A DNA stretch of 64,000 nt from Pseudomonas libanensis (lineage in GTDB: Bacteria > Pseudomonadota > Gammaproteobacteria > Pseudomonadales > Pseudomonadaceae): contig NZ_JYLH01000003.1 in the NCBI RefSeq assembly GCF_001439685.1, forward strand, positions 372,001-436,000, written 5' to 3'. Below are positions 34,680 to 43,300 of this stretch, in pieces. The notes beneath the pieces are model-generated. The model saw only the letters and a program-made list of their open reading frames with translations. It had not been told where the DNA came from and ran no database searches. Position 1 is the stretch's first letter, and each line of letters begins with the position of its first letter. A program made the translations under genes and the position numbers.

Positions 34680-37475
34680 ATGAGCCAATCGCCCCTCGTC
34701 CTGGTGGACGGTTCTTCTTATCTGTACCGCGCCTTCCACGCGCTGCCACCGCTGACCACCTCCAAAGGCCTGCCGACCGGTGCGGTCAAGGGCGTGTTGA
34801 ACATGCTCAAAAGCCTGCGCAAGCAGTACCCGGACAGCCCATTTGCGGTGGTCTTCGACGCCAAGGGTGGGACGTTTCGCGATGAGATGTACGCCGAATA
34901 CAAAGCCAACCGCCCGAGCATGCCTGATGACATGCGTCTGCAGATCGAGCCGCTGCATCAAAGCGTGATCGCTCTTGGCTTCCCGTTGCTGTGCGTCGAG
35001 GGCGTCGAGGCCGATGACGTGATCGGCACCCTGGCCCGCAGCAGCGCGGCCGCAAGCCGCCCAGTGGTGATTTCTACCGGCGACAAGGACATGGCGCAGC
35101 TGGTCGACGGGCACATTACCTTGGTCAATACCATGACCGGTAGCTCGATGGACGTCGAGGGCGTAAAGGAGAAATTCGGCGTCGCTCCGGAGCAGATCAT
35201 CGACTATCTGGCGTTGATGGGAGACTCCTCCGACAACATCCCAGGCGTTCCGGGCATTGGCCCGAAGACCGCTTCGGGCTTGCTGGTAGGGGTCAATGGC
35301 GGTCTCAAAGAGCTTTATGAGCAGCTCGATATTGTGCCGACCCTGCCTATCCGTGGGGCCAAGACCTTGCCGGCCAAGCTGGAAGAGCACAAGGAGATGG
35401 CATTCCTGTCCTATCAGTTGGCGACGATCAAGGTCGATGTGCCGCTGGATATTGGGTTGGATGATTTGCACCTGATCGAACCGGATCGCGAAAAGCTGCT
35501 GGAGCTGTACACGTTGCTTGAGTTCAAGAGCTGGTACGACGAAATCCAGCGCGATGCCAAGCGTGTCGAGCTCAAATCGGCGAGCGAGGTTGCGCCTGCC
35601 GCCGAAATGGCGGTCGAGGCTGTTATATCGGTACCGGTAGAGGCGGTTTACACCACCATTCTGGACCAGGCCACCTTCGACGTGTGGCTGAAAAAACTCC
35701 ACGATGCGCCGTTGTTTGCTTTCGACACCGAAACCACCGGCATCGACGCCCAGCAGGCGCAATTGGTTGGGGTCTCGTTTGCTGTGCAGCCCCATGAAGC
35801 CGCCTACATCCCGCTGACCCATTCCTATATCGGCGCGCCGGATCAATTGGACCGCGACACCGTGCTGCTGGCCTTGAAGCCGCTGCTGGAAGATCCGACC
35901 AAGCTCAAGGTGGGCCAGCACGCCAAGTTCGACATGAACATCCTGGCCAACTGCGCCATTGGTGGCGACCCTGCCCAGGGCATTACCGTGCGCGGCATCG
36001 CCTTCGACACCATGCTCGAATCCTACGTGCTCAATTCCACCGCGACGCGGCACGATATGGACAGTCTGGCGAAGAAGTACCTGGACCACGACACGGTCAG
36101 TTTCCAGGACATCGCCGGCAAAGGTGCCAAGCAACTCACGTTTGACCAGATCGCCCTTGAGCAAGCCGGCCCTTACGCGGCCGAAGATGCCGATGTGACA
36201 TTGCGCCTGCACCAGCACCTGTACGCGCAGCTGACGGCGATCCCGAGCCTGGCCAGTGTGCTGACGGACATCGAGATCCCGCTGGTGCCGGTGCTGGCAC
36301 GCATCGAGCGCCAGGGCGCACTGGTAGACAAGGACCTGCTCGGCATCCAGAGCATCGAGTTGGGTAACAAGATGGTTGAGCTGGAGCGCCAGGCGTACGA
36401 GATCGCCGGTGAAGAATTCAACCTGGGTTCGCCCAGGCAGCTCGGGGCGATCCTGTATGAGAAGCTCGGCATGCCGGTGCTGAAAAAAACCGGTAAGGGC
36501 CAGGCATCCACGGCTGAGGAAGTACTGGCCAAACTGGCCGAAGATGATTTCCCGCTGCCCAAGGTGCTGATGCAGTACCGCAGCATGAGCAAGCTCAAAA
36601 GTACCTATACCGACCGCCTGCCGGAACAGATCAACCCACGCACTGGGCGTATTCATACGTCTTACCATCAAGCCGTCGCGGCGACCGGGCGCTTGTCCTC
36701 CAGCGATCCGAACTTGCAGAACATCCCGGTGCGCACCGCCGAGGGGCGGCGCATTCGCCAGGCGTTTGTCGCGCCCAAGGGCTACAAGCTGCTGGCGGCG
36801 GACTACTCGCAGATCGAACTGCGGATCATGGCGCATCTGTCCAAGGACGAAGGCTTGATGAATGCCTTCCGCAATGACCTGGACGTGCACACGGCCACGG
36901 CGGCCGAAGTGTTCAAGGTTGAGTTGAATGAGGTCACGTCCAACCAGCGCCGCAGCGCCAAGGCGATCAACTTCGGCCTGATTTACGGCATGGGTGCCCA
37001 GAAGCTGGGTAAGGACATCGGCGTCGATACCAAGACTGCCAAGGCTTATATCGATGTCTACTTTGCCCGTTATCCCGGAGTTCGCGAGTACATGGAGCGC
37101 ACCCGTGCCCAGGCTGCCGACCAGGGGTATGTGGAAACGTTCTTCGGGCGCCGGCTGTACTTGCCGGATATCAACTCCAGTAAGCCTCAGGAGCGCGCTG
37201 CAGCAGAACGCACGGCGATCAACGCGCCGATGCAGGGCACGGCGGCGGACATCATCAAGAAAGCCATGGTGTTGGTGGATAGCTGGCTGACCGAATCGGG
37301 CCTGGATGCCAAGGTGATCCTGCAGGTGCACGATGAACTGGTACTTGAGGTGCGGGAAGACTTGGTGGCGCAAGTCGGCGAGAAGATTCGCGAACATATG
37401 AGCGCCGCGGCACAGCTGGATGTGCCGTTGGTGGTGGATGTGGGCGTGGGCGACAACTGGGACGAAGCGCACTGA
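34680..37475 (+). CDS. polA: DNA polymerase I
   Basis: The 931-residue protein starts at ATG 34680 (MSQSPLVLVDGSSYLYRAFH). It has the 5' nuclease domain (to about 290, with the YLALMGDSSDNIPGVPGIG helix-hairpin region), the 3'-5' exonuclease domain with FDTETTG (Asp349, Glu351), and the polymerase domain with motif A (DYSQIELR, Asp708) and motif C (VHDELVLEV, His884-Asp885). All catalytic residues seem present. It repairs DNA and processes Okazaki fragments. An upstream in-frame TTG at 34668 is not used. The ErsA-like RNA lies just downstream. Confidence 0.97.
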   Translation: MSQSPLVLVDGSSYLYRAFHALPPLTTSKGLPTGAVKGVLNMLKSLRKQYPDSPFAVVFDAKGGTFRDEMYAEYKANRPSMPDDMRLQIEPLHQSVIALGFPLLCVEGVEADDVIGTLARSSAAASRPVVISTGDKDMAQLVDGHITLVNTMTGSSMDVEGVKEKFGVAPEQIIDYLALMGDSSDNIPGVPGIGPKTASGLLVGVNGGLKELYEQLDIVPTLPIRGAKTLPAKLEEHKEMAFLSYQLATIKVDVPLDIGLDDLHLIEPDREKLLELYTLLEFKSWYDEIQRDAKRVELKSASEVAPAAEMAVEAVISVPVEAVYTTILDQATFDVWLKKLHDAPLFAFDTETTGIDAQQAQLVGVSFAVQPHEAAYIPLTHSYIGAPDQLDRDTVLLALKPLLEDPTKLKVGQHAKFDMNILANCAIGGDPAQGITVRGIAFDTMLESYVLNSTATRHDMDSLAKKYLDHDTVSFQDIAGKGAKQLTFDQIALEQAGPYAAEDADVTLRLHQHLYAQLTAIPSLASVLTDIEIPLVPVLARIERQGALVDKDLLGIQSIELGNKMVELERQAYEIAGEEFNLGSPRQLGAILYEKLGMPVLKKTGKGQASTAEEVLAKLAEDDFPLPKVLMQYRSMSKLKSTYTDRLPEQINPRTGRIHTSYHQAVAATGRLSSSDPNLQNIPVRTAEGRRIRQAFVAPKGYKLLAADYSQIELRIMAHLSKDEGLMNAFRNDLDVHTATAAEVFKVELNEVTSNQRRSAKAINFGLIYGMGAQKLGKDIGVDTKTAKAYIDVYFARYPGVREYMERTRAQAADQGYVETFFGRRLYLPDINSSKPQERAAAERTAINAPMQGTAADIIKKAMVLVDSWLTESGLDAKVILQVHDELVLEVREDLVAQVGEKIREHMSAAAQLDVPLVVDVGVGDNWDEAH

Positions 37476-37484
37476 TCCTGCAGT

Positions 37485-37511
37485 TGCACCACCACTGCGT
37501 GGGGTGGTGCA
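37485..37511. repeat. Hairpin after polA
   Basis: TGCACCACC (37485-37493) and GGTGGTGCA (37503-37511) form a 9-bp stem 10 nt after the polA stop. No T-run follows, so it is either an inefficient terminator or an mRNA 3' stabilising hairpin. Confidence 0.6.
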
Positions 37512-37567
37512 GCACTTTAGATCGGAAATCGCCGTCAGTTATTTCCAATAGTTTTTCGGGCCAGCCG

Positions 37568-37595
37568 GAACTTAACCCGTGAATTGCGACTCAGA
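37568..37595 (+). promoter_or_regulatory. Sigma-22 (AlgU) promoter of the ErsA-like RNA
   Basis: GAACTT (37568-37573), a 17-nt spacer and TCAGA (37591-37595) match the AlgU/RpoE consensus. The predicted start is near 37602. In P. aeruginosa ErsA is known to be transcribed by sigma-22. Confidence 0.75.
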
Positions 37596-37601
37596 GTTAC
37601 T

Positions 37602-37730
37602 GAATGGGTGGTGAAGCCCTTCAATGCTCCTATGTTGTGTTAAGTGTTGGCAGATATCTGGACCCCGCCCTAGCGGTCCGGAACTTGGACCCCGAACTTC
37701 CCTCCCCATACGAAGTCCGGGGTTTTTTTT
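37602..37730 (+). ncRNA. ersA: ErsA-type regulatory small RNA
   Basis: About 129 nt lie between a sigma-22 promoter and a strong rho-independent terminator in the polA-engB gap. That is where P. aeruginosa ErsA (about 130 nt, AlgU-dependent, Hfq-binding) and, in enterics, Spot 42 are encoded. No protein-coding frame with a ribosome site fits. The terminator loop is C-rich (CCCTCCCC, 37700-37707) and could pair with Shine-Dalgarno sequences, the way ErsA is reported to act on algC and other envelope mRNAs. The exact 5' end is predicted, not seen; homology is by position, promoter, length and terminator. Confidence 0.78.
37689..37730 (+). terminator. Rho-independent terminator of the ErsA-like RNA
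   Basis: ACCCCGAACTT (37689-37699) pairs with AAGTCCGGGGT (37713-37723) with one mismatch, and is followed by T8 (37723-37730). The 13-nt loop is C-rich. Confidence 0.9.
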
Positions 37731-37743
37731 GCCCGCAGGAAAG

Positions 37744-38385
37744 TTACTCGGTAACTTCTGCGCCCTTGTCCGCCAATTCCATCCAGTCGGCCAGTACGGT
37801 GTAAGCCTCTTCCAGCCCCATGCGTTTTGGCGCTGAGAACAGCTGGATACTGATCGCGTCGCCCCAGCCCTTACGGATTTCGGACTGCACTTTGAGCAAG
37901 GTGTTCTTGGCTGCGCCGTAGGTGAGCTTGTCGGCCTTGGTCAGCAGGATATGCATCGGCATGCCGCTGGCGACCGCCCAGTCGAGCATCAACAGGTCGA
38001 AGTCGGTCATTGGATGACGGATGTCCATCATCAGGATCAAGCCCTTCAAACTCTCGCGACCACCCAGGTAAGCCTCGAGGTGACGCTGCCAGTGCAGCTT
38101 CAGCGGGATGGGTACTTTTGCATAACCGTAGCCCGGCAGGTCGACCAGACGCCGATCATCGTCTAGCTTGAAGAAATTGAGCAGTTGCGTGCGGCCCGGG
38201 GTTTTCGAGGTGCGTGCCAGGCTGGCGTGGGTCAGGGTGTTCAGTGCGCTGGATTTACCGGCGTTGGAGCGGCCGGCAAAGGCGACTTCAAAGCCCTCGT
38301 CATCGGGGCATTGGTCCACTTTGGCGGCGCTGAGCATAAACGTGGACTGTTGGCACAGGCCGAGGATGGGATTCTTGAGTTGCAT
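37744..38385 (-). CDS. engB: Ribosome biogenesis GTPase YsxC/EngB
   Basis: The 213-residue GTPase starts [16 protein letters not shown] at 38385; the longer frame to 38511 gives unrelated sequence. It has G1 (GRSNAGKS, about residues 38-45), the threonine region [13 protein letters not shown]3 ([10 protein letters not shown]) and G4 (TKAD, in [11 protein letters not shown]). It is needed for 50S ribosome assembly in the family and is usually essential. It is convergent with the ErsA-like RNA, whose terminator ends 14 nt from its stop. Confidence 0.95.
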   Translation of the reverse strand: MQLKNPILGLCQQSTFMLSAAKVDQCPDDEGFEVAFAGRSNAGKSSALNTLTHASLARTSKTPGRTQLLNFFKLDDDRRLVDLPGYGYAKVPIPLKLHWQRHLEAYLGGRESLKGLILMMDIRHPMTDFDLLMLDWAVASGMPMHILLTKADKLTYGAAKNTLLKVQSEIRKGWGDAISIQLFSAPKRMGLEEAYTVLADWMELADKGAEVTE

Positions 38386-38435
38386 GAGATTTCCGATGTG
38401 GGCGGTGCCGAAAAAGGGTGCGGCAAGCGGTGTCG

Positions 38436-38464
38436 TTTCCGTTTCAGTAGCGCCAGTATATAAT
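38436..38464 (+). promoter_or_regulatory. Possible sigma-70 promoter of the c5/c4 cytochrome genes
   Basis: A perfect TATAAT (38459-38464) with a weak -35 (TTTCCG, 38436-38441, 17-nt spacer) lies in the divergent region between engB and the cytochrome genes. Confidence 0.4.
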
Positions 38465-38577
38465 GCCGCAGATTTTGTGTGTGCTTTGTCCCAGCGAAGG
38501 ATGAAGTTCACGGGAGCGATAGACCTTTATTGCGCATTAGAACGCAAAACGCTCTCAAACCCTGAAAAGGTCGATGT

Positions 38578-38799
38578 ATGGCCTCAATGGTTGCCGCTTC
38601 TGGTGTCCTGGACCCGCTTTATGGCGCTCAGGCTACACAGGATCCGCAAGCGCTGTACAACCGAGTTTGCGTGGTCATGCTGTTGCCACGCATGACCCAG
38701 GGTTTCAAGGCAATGCCGCCGCGTGGTTTGTGCATGGACTGCAGTACTGAGGATTACCAGGCCGTCATTGAGTTGATGGTGAGTAAACCCGGTAGATAA
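38578..38799 (+). pseudogene. Decayed cytochrome c5-family gene lacking the heme motif
   Basis: The frame encodes 73 residues, MASMVAASGVLDPLYGA... The C-terminal part (GFKAMPPRGLCMDCSTEDYQAVIELMVSK) is the conserved end of cytochrome c5, with the methionine of MPPRG and the disulfide cysteines. The part that should hold CXXCH and about 40 following residues is replaced by CVVMLLPRMTQ. In a neighbouring frame the bases TGCCACGCA still spell Cys-His-Ala, consistent with a small insertion plus a deletion. The signal peptide is also interrupted (LDP). A good ribosome site (AAAAGG) remains. It stands before cytochrome c4, where P. aeruginosa PA5491 encodes a cytochrome (from memory). An intact but diverged small protein cannot be excluded. 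Confidence 0.7.
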
Positions 38800-38832
38800 C
38801 TCTTAAACCCTTAGCCGTAGTTGGATTAGCTG

Positions 38833-39459
38833 ATGAACAAACTGATCGTGAGTCTGCTGTTGACCTTGGGCATCACAGGCGCTGCCGTCGCTGCAGAGGG
38901 CCCCGTCAAAGGTGATGCCACTGCCGGTCAAGCGAAGGCCGCCGTGTGTGGTGCCTGCCACGGGCCGGATGGCAACAGCCCGGCGCCGAACTTTCCCAAA
39001 CTGGCGGGCCAGGGTGAACGCTACCTGAGCAAGCAGATGCACGACATCAAGGATGGCAAGCGCACGGTGCTGGAAATGACCGGTTTGTTGACCAACCTCA
39101 ACGATCAGGACCTGGCGGACCTCGCGGCGTATTTTGCCAGCCAGAAAGGCAGTGTGGGAGCTGCTGATCCTAAACTGGTCGCCCGCGGAGAGAAGTTGTT
39201 CCGTGGTGGCGATCTGGAAAAGGGCCTGCCTGCCTGCACGGGTTGCCACTCGCCGAACGGCGCTGGCATAGCCTCCGCCGGCTTCCCGCATTTGAGTGGT
39301 CAGCATGCTACCTATATCGCCAAACAGTTGACCGACTTCCGTAAGGAAGAGGCTGGACGAGCTAACGACGGCGACGCGGCAATCATGCGCACCATCGCTC
39401 GCAAGCTGAGCGACGAAGACATCGCAGCTGTCTCCAGTTACATCCAGGGCCTGCATTAA
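38833..39459 (+). CDS. Cytochrome c4 (diheme)
   Basis: The 208-residue protein has a signal peptide (GAAVAAE) and two cytochrome c domains with CGACH at residues 39-43 and CTGCH at 135-139. The axial methionines are probably in LEMTGLL and AIMRTIA. It is the periplasmic diheme c4 that carries electrons from the bc1 complex to terminal oxidases. It follows the decayed c5 gene by 33 nt, and a clear terminator follows at 39505. Confidence 0.95.
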   Translation: MNKLIVSLLLTLGITGAAVAAEGPVKGDATAGQAKAAVCGACHGPDGNSPAPNFPKLAGQGERYLSKQMHDIKDGKRTVLEMTGLLTNLNDQDLADLAAYFASQKGSVGAADPKLVARGEKLFRGGDLEKGLPACTGCHSPNGAGIASAGFPHLSGQHATYIAKQLTDFRKEEAGRANDGDAAIMRTIARKLSDEDIAAVSSYIQGLH

Positions 39460-39504
39460 GTTGCACGCAACGTTAACACTCGATTAATCCCGCGATGCAA
39501 GCAT

Positions 39505-39533
39505 AAAAAGGGTGGCCCAGGCCGCCCTTTTTT
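39505..39533 (+). terminator. Rho-independent terminator after cytochrome c4
   Basis: AAAAAGGGTGGCC pairs with GGCCGCCCTTTTTT (one G-T wobble) across a 2-nt loop, ending in T6. It lies 46 nt after the c4 stop. Confidence 0.9.
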
Positions 39534-39627
39534 GTGGCCGCTGCCGTTACACTAACGAACTCATGCCCGCGTAGACCTGTCACAACAAAGGTCGCGTGAG
39601 GCGACTTTATTTGTCCAGGAGTAAAGC

Positions 39628-40263
39628 ATGCGTAATCTGATCCTCAGCGCCGCTCTCGTCACTGCCAGCCTCTTCGGCATGACCGCACAAGCTGCTGATG
39701 TGCCGCTTGAAGCCGGTAAAACCTATGTCGAACTGAGCAACCCGGTTCCGGTTTCGGTGCCAGGCAAGATCGAAGTGGTGGAGCTGTTCTGGTATGGCTG
39801 CCCGCATTGCTACGCTTTTGAACCAACCATCAATCCATGGGCGGAAAAACTGCCGGAGGACGTTAACTTCAAGCGTATTCCTGCCATGTTCGGTGGTCCG
39901 TGGGACGCGCACGGTCAACTGTTCCTGACCCTGGAAGCCATGGGCGTGGAGCACAAGGTCCACAACGCCGTCTTCGAAGCAATCCAGAAACAAGGCAAGC
40001 GCCTGACCAAACCGGACGAAATGGCTGACTTCGTCGCCACCCAGGGTGTCGACAAGGACAAGTTCCTGGCCACCTTCAACTCCTTCGCCATCCAGGGCCA
40101 GATCAAGCAGGCCAAGGAACTCGCACAGAAGTATGGCGTGCAAGGCGTTCCGACACTGATCGTCAACGGCAAGTACCGTTTCGACCTGGGCACTACCGGT
40201 GGTCCTGAGCAGACCCTCAATGTCGCCGACCAGCTGATCGCCAAAGAGCGGGCAGCCAAGTAA
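39628..40263 (+). CDS. dsbA: Thiol:disulfide interchange protein DsbA
   Basis: The 211-residue periplasmic protein has a signal peptide (MTAQAAD) and the DsbA active site CPHC at residues 58-61 in LFWYGCPHCYAFEP, followed by the helical insertion and the cis-proline loop GVPTLIVNGKY. It introduces disulfides into exported proteins and is reoxidised by DsbB. It follows the c4 terminator and precedes, by 10 nt, the EEP-family gene. Confidence 0.96.
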   Translation: MRNLILSAALVTASLFGMTAQAADVPLEAGKTYVELSNPVPVSVPGKIEVVELFWYGCPHCYAFEPTINPWAEKLPEDVNFKRIPAMFGGPWDAHGQLFLTLEAMGVEHKVHNAVFEAIQKQGKRLTKPDEMADFVATQGVDKDKFLATFNSFAIQGQIKQAKELAQKYGVQGVPTLIVNGKYRFDLGTTGGPEQTLNVADQLIAKERAAK

Positions 40264-40273
40264 GGGGCCCGTT

Positions 40274-41152
40274 ATGCGCCGCTGGCGTACCGAACGCGCT
40301 GTTGGCCTGCATGACCCGCAGGTCAACGAGCACCACCTGGAGTCCACGGGGCTGCCGCCGGACAGCCGTCTGCGCCTGCTCAGCTTTAATATCCAGGTCG
40401 GTATCAGTACCGAGAAGTACCGGCACTATCTGACCCGAGGCTGGCAACACCTGCTACCCCACAATGGTCGGGCCGGTAACCTGCAGAAAATCGGCACCCT
40501 GCTCAATGACTTTGACCTGGTCGCCTTGCAGGAAGCCGATGGCGGCAGCATGCGCTCCGGTTATATCAATCAGGTGGAACACCTTGCCCAGCTCGGTGCT
40601 TTCCCCTATTGGTACCAGCAACTCAACCGCAACCTCGGGCGCCTGGCGCAGCACAGCAATGGTGTGCTCAGCCGCCTGAAGCCCACCGCCATCGAAGATC
40701 ATCCGTTGCCAGGCCCCAAAGGGCGCGGGGCGATCCTCGTGCGTTTCGGCGAGGGCCCGGAGGCCTTGGTGGTGGTGATGATGCACCTGGCGCTCGGCGG
40801 GCGCACGCGCAATCTGCAGCTGGCCTACGTGCGTGACATGATTGGCAACTACAAGCATCAGGTGCTGATGGGTGACATGAACACCCATGCCAATGACCTG
40901 TTGCAGAATTCCCCGCTGCGCGACCTTGGACTATTGGCGCCGCAAGTCGAGGCCACGTTCCCCAGCTGGCGCCCACAGCGATGTCTTGATCATATTTTGC
41001 TCAGCCCGACCCTTACGCTCGAAAGCGTGCAGGTACTGGCGCAGCCTATTTCCGATCACCTGCCGGTCGCAGTAGAGATTCGTCTGCCGGGTTCGCTCAC
41101 GGCTGATGCATTCCCCGCGTTGAGCCCAGGCACCAGCGGGCCCCTTGCATGA
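40274..41152 (+). CDS. Endonuclease/exonuclease/phosphatase family protein
   Basis: The 292-residue protein has the EEP fold motifs: LLSFNIQVGIS, VALQEADGGS, HLALGGRTRN, GDMNTHANDLL and PISDHLPVAVEI, covering the metal-binding and catalytic Asp/His residues. It lacks a signal peptide. It may cleave phosphodiesters in nucleic acid, lipid or sugar phosphates; the substrate is unknown. It follows dsbA by 10 nt, and its stop overlaps the start of the diguanylate cyclase gene by 4 nt. Co-expression with the cyclase is likely. Confidence 0.88.
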   Translation: MRRWRTERAVGLHDPQVNEHHLESTGLPPDSRLRLLSFNIQVGISTEKYRHYLTRGWQHLLPHNGRAGNLQKIGTLLNDFDLVALQEADGGSMRSGYINQVEHLAQLGAFPYWYQQLNRNLGRLAQHSNGVLSRLKPTAIEDHPLPGPKGRGAILVRFGEGPEALVVVMMHLALGGRTRNLQLAYVRDMIGNYKHQVLMGDMNTHANDLLQNSPLRDLGLLAPQVEATFPSWRPQRCLDHILLSPTLTLESVQVLAQPISDHLPVAVEIRLPGSLTADAFPALSPGTSGPLA

Positions 41153-43212
41153 GCGACGACGCCCAGCGTTGGAAAGAGAAATACCTCAAGAGCATCGAGC
41201 AGCAAGACAAGCTCGAACGCCGCTGGGCTGCCCGTCTCGACCTGCTGCGCCGCGGGCTGGTACGCAGCACGCTTGCCGCTGAAGGCACCGATCGCGCCGT
41301 CGATCAATGCATGAAGGAAATGCGTGACGTCGTGCGTACTGACGATATGGACGCTGCCCTCGCCGCCTTGCTGCCACGCCTGGAAAAGGCCGTGCTCGAT
41401 TCCGAGCAGCGTCGCGAAACCCGGGTCGACCAGATCAGCACCGCGCTCACCGCCTTGGTTGCCCAGTTGCAAAAGCTCCCGCTGCCCCGCGAGGTGGCGC
41501 GGCCGCTGAAAACCTTCGCCAAGCAGCTCGATGGCCGCGTCGGGCAAGCGCGGGAGATACCGCTGTTGCTCAGTGAGCTGAGCAGCCTGCAAGGCCAGGC
41601 GCTGAATAACCTGGAGCCTGAGAGCGAAACCGCACGGCCGGGGCCGGGCCTGCTGCAGCGTTTGTTTGGTAGTAAAGACGCCTCGAGTGAAGCCCCAGAG
41701 GCTGACGTCGCGCCACTGGCTCCACTAGAAGTGGCGCCGTCAAAGCCTGTAGTGCCAAAACCCGTGCCTGAGCCCCAAGAGCCCACGCAAGCGGACGAAT
41801 TGACACAAGCCTTGCGTGCCTTTGCGCCAGCGCCGCAAACACCCGTCGCCTTTAAGCCAGAGGCTGTTGCGCAGGCCAAGGTGGAAGAGGCCACCAGTGA
41901 CACATTTGTATTCGAGGTCCCCGCTCAAGGGCAACCCACGGTAGCGACTGTGCCAGTAATTGAGCCCGACGAGCAGGAGCCACCGATTGCGGAGCCTGCG
42001 CATGAAAGTGCCCTCGCCGCCTTTATCGAAGCACCGCAGGTTCAAGTCGACATACCCGATGAAACCACCATCGGCAGCCTGTCCCTGCCGCCCGTGCTGG
42101 AAGGCCCCGAGCCAGACGACCTGCCATCAGGTGGGATATACGCCCTGCCTGATTCGCCCGAACCGTCCTACAGCTCGGTGGCCAAGCACATCGAAGACAC
42201 TTTACTCGGCTTGCTGGAAGACCTGTCGCTGCCCGAGCGTCACCGGCCTCAGGCCGAGGCCATGCGTGAGCGCCTCGCCCATGGCCTGAACTGGTACGAA
42301 CTGCTGCCGATCCTCGATGACTTGGCGGTGCTGATGCTGGCGATCACTGACAGCGGCCAGCATGAGTTCGAGGCTTATCTCAAGCAGCTCAACGAGCGCC
42401 TCGAGGCATTCCAGGGCCACCTGCAGGTCGCCAGCGAAGACCACGCCGATAGCAGCCTGGCTGCGCGGGAACTGGATACGCAGATCCGTGAACAGGTCGA
42501 CGGGCTGCAAAGCAGCGTGCAGGACGCCGCCGACCTGGACAGCCTCAAGCAAGTGCTCGAAAGCCACCTCGAGGGCTTGCTCGGCACCATGGACGCCCAT
42601 CAGCAGCAGCGCGACCAGCGCGAACAGGAAGTGGCCGCACGCCTCAAGGGCCTGGCGGAGCGGGTGGCCAACATGGAACAGGAAGCCCTGGGTTACCGCG
42701 AGCACTTGGAAGTGCAGCGCCAGAAGGCCTTGCTCGACCCGCTTACTGGCTTGCCCAACCGAGCCGCGTGGAGCGAGCGCCTCGATTATGAGGTCAACGC
42801 CTGGCATCAGCGTGGAAACAGCCTCTCCCTAGCCATGCTCGACCTGGATCACTTCAAGCGTATCAACGACGGCTACGGTCACCTGGCGGGCGACAAGGTC
42901 TTGAAGATCATTGCCAATGTGCTGAGCAAGCGCCTGCGGCCCACCGACTTCATCGCACGCTTCGGCGGCGAAGAGTTCGTGCTGCTGATGCCCGATTCAA
43001 CGCTGGCAGATGCCTTGGCCGTGGGTGAAGTGTTGCGCGGGGCCATTGCCGCGTGCCCTTTCCACTTCAAGGGCGAACCGGTGACAATCACGGTGTCCAT
43101 GGGCGTGGCGCAGTTTCAGCCCGGCGAGCGCAGCGACCTGGCACTCAAGCGCGCCGACGAAGCGCTGTATAGGGCGAAGGCGGCGGGACGGAACCAGGTA
43201 CAGGCGGCATAA
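41149..43212 (+). CDS. Diguanylate cyclase (DgcH-like)
   Basis: The 687-residue protein has no signal peptide. Residues 1-170 are helical, 170-340 are a Pro/Glu/Ala-rich linker, and 340-510 are helical with a coiled coil. Residues from about 520 form the GGDEF domain with GGEEF at 606-610 and an RXXD inhibitory site (RPTD) at 597-600, so it should make c-di-GMP and be feedback-inhibited. It corresponds by position and size to PA5487 (DgcH; from memory). It overlaps the EEP-family gene by 4 nt. The signal it senses is unknown. Confidence 0.9.
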   Translation: MSDDAQRWKEKYLKSIEQQDKLERRWAARLDLLRRGLVRSTLAAEGTDRAVDQCMKEMRDVVRTDDMDAALAALLPRLEKAVLDSEQRRETRVDQISTALTALVAQLQKLPLPREVARPLKTFAKQLDGRVGQAREIPLLLSELSSLQGQALNNLEPESETARPGPGLLQRLFGSKDASSEAPEADVAPLAPLEVAPSKPVVPKPVPEPQEPTQADELTQALRAFAPAPQTPVAFKPEAVAQAKVEEATSDTFVFEVPAQGQPTVATVPVIEPDEQEPPIAEPAHESALAAFIEAPQVQVDIPDETTIGSLSLPPVLEGPEPDDLPSGGIYALPDSPEPSYSSVAKHIEDTLLGLLEDLSLPERHRPQAEAMRERLAHGLNWYELLPILDDLAVLMLAITDSGQHEFEAYLKQLNERLEAFQGHLQVASEDHADSSLAARELDTQIREQVDGLQSSVQDAADLDSLKQVLESHLEGLLGTMDAHQQQRDQREQEVAARLKGLAERVANMEQEALGYREHLEVQRQKALLDPLTGLPNRAAWSERLDYEVNAWHQRGNSLSLAMLDLDHFKRINDGYGHLAGDKVLKIIANVLSKRLRPTDFIARFGGEEFVLLMPDSTLADALAVGEVLRGAIAACPFHFKGEPVTITVSMGVAQFQPGERSDLALKRADEALYRAKAAGRNQVQAA

Positions 43213-43300
43213 AAGATGTTCCATTTTGTGATTTGACCGCCTGGGCATACACGTTACGTTACACTGTTGCATTATCGACTTTCAGTGTAATGCTTCTGCC

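Noticed and set aside
34644..37472. A 942-codon open frame on the minus strand across polA
   Set aside because: It mirrors polA codons in high-GC DNA, encodes a protein rich in His, Gln and Arg with no family motif, and lacks a ribosome site; polA has all catalytic motifs.
37485..37511. Hairpin after polA as a rho-independent terminator
   Set aside because: No T-run follows; it is reported only as a hairpin.
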